Assembly (NCBI GenBank): GCA_036346275.1
Contig: JAYEVK010000246.1
Location: 62,001-126,000, forward strand
Source: Otatea glauca
Lineage: Eukaryota > Streptophyta > Magnoliopsida > Poales > Poaceae
Reading direction: 5' to 3'
Length of the DNA: 64,000 nt
The position numbers were made by a program, and so were the translations under genes. Of the stretch, positions 59,229 to 64,000 are shown in pieces. The stretch's first letter is position 1. The number at the start of each line of letters is the position of its first letter. The notes under the pieces are model-generated. The model did no database searches, had not been told where the DNA came from, and was given only the letters and a program-made list of their open reading frames with translations.

Positions 59229-59510
59229 GAAACCGAAGGGTTAAGAAATCAAAAAAATTTAGGAAAAAAAATCAAAAACCGCACAGAAAACCGCTCGGTT
59301 TTCAACAAAAACCAACCGACCAATTGAATGTTCCTTAAAAACGTTTTTTTGAGCAGTTTTCAACAATTTTCAAGCGGTTTACCACGTATAATTTTTTCGT
59401 AAATTAATTTTTTTTTAAACTAACCAATTTACCGACCGATTTTGAATCTCGAACCGTAGCAGTAAGGTCTAAAACCGCAGTTTTCACCGGTTTTGTTAAC
59501 CCTGTCTCAG
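59229..59510. repeat. AT-rich repeat debris with AAAACCG words
   Basis: Words such as AAAACCGC, CGGTTTTCA and GGTTTACC recur on both strands, like worn ends of a DNA transposon. Limits not defined. Confidence 0.4.
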
Positions 59511-59925
59511 TACTCACCATTGCAATAAAACAAAAGTTTACCGATAGAACATCCAGCAGCCAGCATCTTGCGCAGATAAGCCGTAAGAACATCCAGCAAA
59601 CTAGGCTTATATTCAACCAGACATACGGCTAACAAATCTGAAAGATTCTTTCACGTTTCACCTGATCTACCAGGAAAAATCGCTCTTATCTAATACAGAA
59701 AGTGATATGTCGGGCACAGCACATAAACAACCCAAGACTTGAACATCTACTGCCCGTTAAGTTCTAGCCATTTAAACAGGGGGTGTAGCAAATCATCAGC
59801 AGGGAAGCAGCAGAGATGGCATGAATCTCCTATTATACACTCAAAAAGTTAAGAGGCAACAAGTTCTCAAAAAAGCAGCCACCAAGATGCCCATGATGAT
59901 AGGACGTTCAAAAGAAGAGTGAGGT

Positions 59926-62906
59926 CTATGTCTCCCTTCGGGTTCTCCGGCGCGGGGCTGCAGTTTCCTCCTTCTCGTCCTCTTTCTCATCCTTGTCGCC
60001 GCTGCTGCCAGCCGCGTCGGTCTCTGTGGCCTCAGCCACAGGTTTCGCCTCCTTGTCGCCGCTGCTGCCAGCCGCGTCGGTCTCTGTGGCCTCAGCCACA
60101 GGTTTCGCGGCAGCCTGCTACAAACAAAACTTACAATTGGTCATTCGGTTCAGGTTTCAAGCGAGGAGAGCAGTAGCATATGTTGAAAGAACAACTAACC
60201 GCTGGCTTCTTTCCACCGAACAGGATCCTGAAGAGCACGGTCACAATCACAACTACAATCGAGACCAAAATTCCAATTGTGAGGTTGGGCTGCTTCTCTC
60301 CCTTCTCAATTACATCCTGTAAAATAAATACAGAGGTAAGATGTCACTGTCCAGATAAAACACTCAAATAGCCTGATGTTTGAACATAAGAGGACAGCAA
60401 AGATCATGAATCTTACAATGATCTTGGTTTTGTAGGGTTCCAAGAACGGAACGTCAGCAATTTTGTATAGAACTTCAAAGATCTTCTTCTGCAATATGCA
60501 TGGCAAATCAGATAGTAATAACATGCAAGCATTCCTCCACTAACTAATTTAGTAAACACAGTAGGAAGTGATTGGAAAAATGTTTCACCTGGAACTCAGA
60601 AAGACCACCAGCACCTGAAGCAGCCTCCTCAGCCTTCTCCTTTTCCTTCTCAACTTCGTACTTGGGCTTCCAGGTCTTCTCTAGAATAGAGGTGGAAACC
60701 TTCTCATCATCAGCAATCAAAATGTTGTCAAACAGGAGGCCATCCTGCATTGTCCAGATCTCAATTCCAATAGCAGCAATTGGATCGAAGTCAGGCTTCT
60801 CAAGCTCAAAGTACTCAGGGTTGGGGATTTCTTGGGGCTTCCATATTCCCTTGTAGTTGGGGTTGTCGATCAAGGGTGCATGCCACTTGCCCTTGTAGGC
60901 AGGGTTCTGCTTCATCGGCCTCTTCCATTCACCGCATCCAGGTGCCTCTTCACACTTGGGGTTGTCAATCTTTGGTGCCTCCCATTCTCCATCCTCCTCA
61001 TCATCCCAGTCTTCAGGCTTGGTAGCCTCTGGATCATCAATCTCCTCAGGCTCATCATCCAGCCATCCTTCCGGCTTGGTGGCCTCCTCATCCTCAATTT
61101 CTATTGGGGCATCCTCATCCCAGTCATCGGGCTTCACAGCATCTGGATCAGGGATTTTAGCTCTCTCATCCCAGTCCTCTGGCTCCTTGTCATCAGGGTC
61201 GGGAATGGTCTTGGGCGGGATAAGAGCCGGCTCAAAATCATCAGCGGACAGGAAGTTTGCCTTCTTCTTTTCCTCCCCATCAATCAAAATTCTCACCTCA
61301 TTATCTGGCTTCAAGATAGCCGTGTAGACATGAGAGAGCTTGTCATACGGGACAGATGGTGGGAACTTGAGGTGATGCTCAACATAATTGCCAGATTTGG
61401 GGTTCTTGTGCTTAAGGATGAAATGCACCTTGTTGGTTGACCCACATTTGTCAGGACCAAACATAATAGTGTAAGGAGTCTCACTATCAAACTCCTTGGC
61501 ATCCCATGCGGCATCCTGAGGGCGGATGTACTTAAGATAGGCGCCTCCACACTCAAGACCATTCTGAAGCCTCACTTCAAACTGCAGGACCACTGTCCCA
61601 TCTTTCAAAGTAACAGGCTGATCAAGCTCCTTGATTATGGCATATTTCTTGGCCTGCTCGCTAACAAGGAGGCCATAGTCCTCATGGCCATCGCTCTTGG
61701 CGTGCTTCCATACACCTGCAAACCAGAATATGTCAACATCTCATCTATAAAAGCATGTGCTATACATAGGAGCAATTGAAAGAATCAAAGAACAGCAAAT
61801 TTTCACAGAGAACAGAGTATAGAAGAAAAACAACAGACTTGCATAATCTAAGCTAACCGGTAGCAATGTTAATGCAAAAATTGATAGCTAGGCTTGCACT
61901 GTGCTTTTATCATATAAAGAATATTTCAAGTGATGATGGCAGGACAAAGGCTACTATTTAGCGCTAACAGAATATATGGAAACACTTTCATTAGGATTAA
62001 TGCAATGCACAATCACAGGCATAAACAATGAATTTTGCAAATTGTTACTCAATGAAGCACGTCACAGGTTTACATGCTAGTATTCTACTCTGCAAATTCT
62101 ATATTTGCAAAAATCACATCATCAACATATGCTAACAATTTCAAATGCAGTTCAAGTAAGCATATCTCATATCGATGCACATTAGCCAGGGCAAGGCACA
62201 ATGATCCCAGACACCAAAACGCAGTCCTTCTGCAGTTATACATATCAAACCGGAAGACTGAACTATCAATCTAAGAGAGTTCAGTGCCTATCAGCAATAG
62301 GCCCATGAATGGCAGAGCAGATCCGCATCGTATGTCACAGTATAACGACAGAAGCCGCATCAAGTCTAGCTAAAAAAGCAGGAGCAGCTAGCGAGGCACA
62401 TCTGGCTAAAGCACGTATGACATGCGAACCAAACCACCATGTACGCATTTGTGTATCTCATCGGAAATTACGCGATTGAACTTCCCACTGCTAATCCATG
62501 ACACTCAAAACAACCATCATTTGTACGAAGGGGCACCAACATATCAGATCAGAAGCTCACAACTCACAAGCAAGCAGATGGATTATGTGAACAGATCAGC
62601 AACCCAAACCACCCATTAAACCCACCGATCTCACACAGATCCAACCAAACAAACTCGCGGGGATAGATATACCTTTGTAATCGTCCTTCCCGGAGGCAAC
62701 CCATCGCCCCTCGAAACTCTCGTCAAACAACTCGTAGAACAGCTGCACCACCAAAACCCACCAAAACCATCACAAATCTCACCCAAAAAATCCGGAAAAC
62801 CCACCCAAAACTCGCCAAGGTTAGCTGAGATTACCGGATCGGAGGCGCGGATCTGGACGAGCAGCGCCGAGACCAGCAGCAGCAGGAGCGCGCGCCCTCC
62901 CATCAT
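59926..62906 (-). CDS. CNX: Calnexin, ER lectin chaperone (six exons)
   Basis: Exons, minus strand: 62835-62906, 62673-62742, 60589-61715, 60417-60488, 60200-60316, 59926-60114; all introns GT-AG; 548 residues. Calnexin is a membrane-bound ER chaperone that holds monoglucosylated glycoproteins while they fold. Visible parts: signal peptide 1-22 (GGRALLLLLVSALLVQIRAS); lectin domain with the family signatures CGGAYLKYI and IMFGPDKCG (Cys103 and Cys138, the likely disulfide); P-domain about 218-350 with IPDPDDKEPEDWDE-type and GEWKRPMKQNP-type repeats; a transmembrane segment about 459-480; an acidic then basic cytosolic tail ending RRRTRRET, fitting ER retention. The start is ATGATG at 62901-62906; the first is used, the second would remove one residue. 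The tail has a 20-residue tandem duplication. Intact throughout. Length is close to other plant calnexins plus the duplication. Confidence 0.95.
59991..60110 (-). repeat. 60-bp tandem duplication in the last calnexin exon
   Basis: 59991-60050 and 60051-60110 are identical for 58 bases, differing only in the last two. In frame it repeats AKPVAEATETDAAGSSGDKE (residues about 489-508 and 509-528). Confidence 0.98.
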
Positions 62907-62993
62907 TCCCTCCCGATCTCTCGCTCGATCCAGAAATTTCCAGAAAGTTTCCACGACGATGCGTGCGCGACTGGGGGAAGGTGTGCGGGACGG

Positions 62994-63003
62994 TAGTATA
63001 AGA
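62994..63003 (-). promoter_or_regulatory. Possible TATA box of calnexin
   Basis: On the minus strand CTTATACTAC lies about 90 bp before the start codon, a suitable distance for a TATA element plus short leader. The match to TATAAA is only partial. Confidence 0.4.
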
Positions 63004-63159
63004 AGTTGGCGAGGCGGAACGGATGGACGGTTCGGATAAGGGGAAGGGGAGAGGGACGGTGGAGATTGGCTGATCGGGGCGGTGGGGCCGGGAGGTGCGA
63101 AGAAAAGGCGAGGTGTGACTTGTTCCGGCCAATGGGAAGGTGTGGGACGTGGTGATAGC

Positions 63160-63178
63160 CAATGGGCGGGCGCCACGT
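63160..63178. promoter_or_regulatory. ER-stress response element (ERSE) upstream of calnexin
   Basis: CCAAT-GGGCGGGCG-CCACG, an exact match to CCAAT-N9-CCACG, about 255-270 bp upstream of the start codon and in the opposite orientation; the element is reported to work both ways. A further CCACGTC core lies at 63210-63216. ERSE binds NF-Y and bZIP factors of the unfolded protein response, and calnexin is a known target of that response. Confidence 0.75.
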
Positions 63179-63737
63179 ACTCCCAATGACGCCTGGGCCC
63201 GTGGGAACGCCACGTCGGATGCGTTGGGTAAACATGCGCTTGCCCACACAAGACGGTAGGAAGGAATAGAATCCAATCGACGTGCGGTAGCCGGTTGGTG
63301 TGTCTCTGAGACTTGAGCCATCTCTCGTAGTCACTACTTAGCTAGCCTGCATCTATACTCCTTTATAATGCACCAAAGCATTTTTTTCTACATCCACTCT
63401 AAATAATGCGCTCCACTAGAGATGGTCTAACCTTCATGCACCCAGCGAAACGTTTCCAGAAACTTGCCTCCATCAAAATTAACTTCTCAGATCTTTCCTC
63501 AGCTTTACTCACCCACATCCGATGGCCATTGTTTAATGTGTCTAATTCATCCTCGGCCCACAATGATCTCCTCCCACCTCCAGCATCATCTCAAGGAAAA
63601 TGAAACAAATATCCTGAAATTAAGGAAAAGGAAACAAACGTTCTAGAAAAAGAAAAGATCATATATTACGTGCTGGGAAAAGGAAACCGGAAGACAGGGC
63701 ACTGTACTAGTGTACTACTTACAGCTAGGGTTCTTTA

Positions 63738-63983
63738 CTGCCTCCTCCAGTCAAAAAAAAAGATATTGACATAATCTCCACAAAAAACTTTGACAATTAA
63801 TATCTGTTGTGATAGATTTGTCAAACGTAATGAAATTGTGTTATTATAAAAGTTTTTTTGAGACGAATCTATACATATCATTTTCATACGTTCAATTCAA
63901 ATATTAAAAAGATATGAGCAATCAATATTTAGAAAATTTAATTGTACCTACCCAAATGGACATTCTTTTGTGAATGGATAGAG
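63738..63983. mobile_element. Worn Stowaway-type MITE
   Basis: Lies between TA at 63736-63737 and 63984-63985. Ends CTGCCTCCTCCAGTCA and, reverse-complemented, CTCTATCCATTCAC, related to CTCCCTCC. The interior phrases (TTTGACAATTAATATCTG, ATGAAATTGTG) are usual for this type and are also seen at 9690-9800. Confidence 0.55.
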
Positions 63984-64000
63984 TACGTCGTTAACCATTC

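Noticed and set aside
60572..61440. Plus-strand frames opposite calnexin exon 3
   Set aside because: Antisense shadows of the Asp/Glu/Trp-rich P-domain.
62631..63334. Several minus-strand frames upstream of and over the calnexin start
   Set aside because: They overlap the promoter and first exons of calnexin in other frames; the spliced calnexin explains the region.
1..64000. tRNA, rRNA or microRNA genes
   Set aside because: I looked for tRNA box-like sequences and perfect long hairpins; only transposon inverted repeats were seen. A tRNAscan or small-RNA data would be needed to exclude them fully.

Overview
This window is nuclear DNA of a grass, most likely rice (Oryza) or a close relative. 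The evidence is a spliced plant calnexin gene, a tandem cluster of NB-LRR-like genes, and dense transposable elements of kinds typical of grasses: CACTA, Copia LTR elements, solo LTRs, Helitrons, and Stowaway, Tourist, hAT and Mutator-type MITEs. No rRNA, tRNA, CRISPR array or bacterial operon was seen. The species call is inference from repeat style and could not be checked by alignment.

Layout. 1-3282 is the 3' part of a CACTA transposon with a decayed Ulp1-like (C48) protease; it ends inside the first of three NB-LRR-like copies. 3283-13611 holds these copies, all on the minus strand. Copy 1 is truncated by the CACTA element, carries an unrelated 5' end and lacks 39 internal codons. Copy 2 has many single-base deletions. 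Copy 3 has one long open exon. Copies 2 and 3, with their flanks, form a tandem duplication of about 4.6 kb. A Tourist MITE and a 3.4-kb Helitron later landed at nearly the same site upstream of copies 2 and 3.

17-43 kb is intergenic DNA built of nested elements: a four-level MITE nest (20.97-22.13 kb), two related 2.7-kb solo LTRs, a fold-back element, a decayed Copia element, a small Helitron with an internal array, a 2.3-kb tandem duplication of gene fragments, and a short LTR element split by one of the solo LTRs. 43091-49955 is a whole Copia retrotransposon with a perfect 5-bp target duplication, decayed coding regions and an unusual GC-rich leader. 50-59 kb holds more MITEs, a repeat with internal tandem units and an ABC-transporter exon relic.

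59926-62906 (minus) is the one clearly functional housekeeping gene, a six-exon calnexin for glycoprotein folding in the ER. Its upstream region holds a perfect ER-stress element (CCAAT-N9-CCACG), and its cytosolic tail contains an exact 20-residue tandem duplication.

The genes do not form a pathway. The immune-receptor-like cluster and calnexin are neighbours separated by about 46 kb of repeats. I found no convincing new multi-gene system. The most interesting observations are the degenerate-P-loop NLR array, its insertion history read from paralogous empty sites, the nested MITEs, and the calnexin tail duplication.
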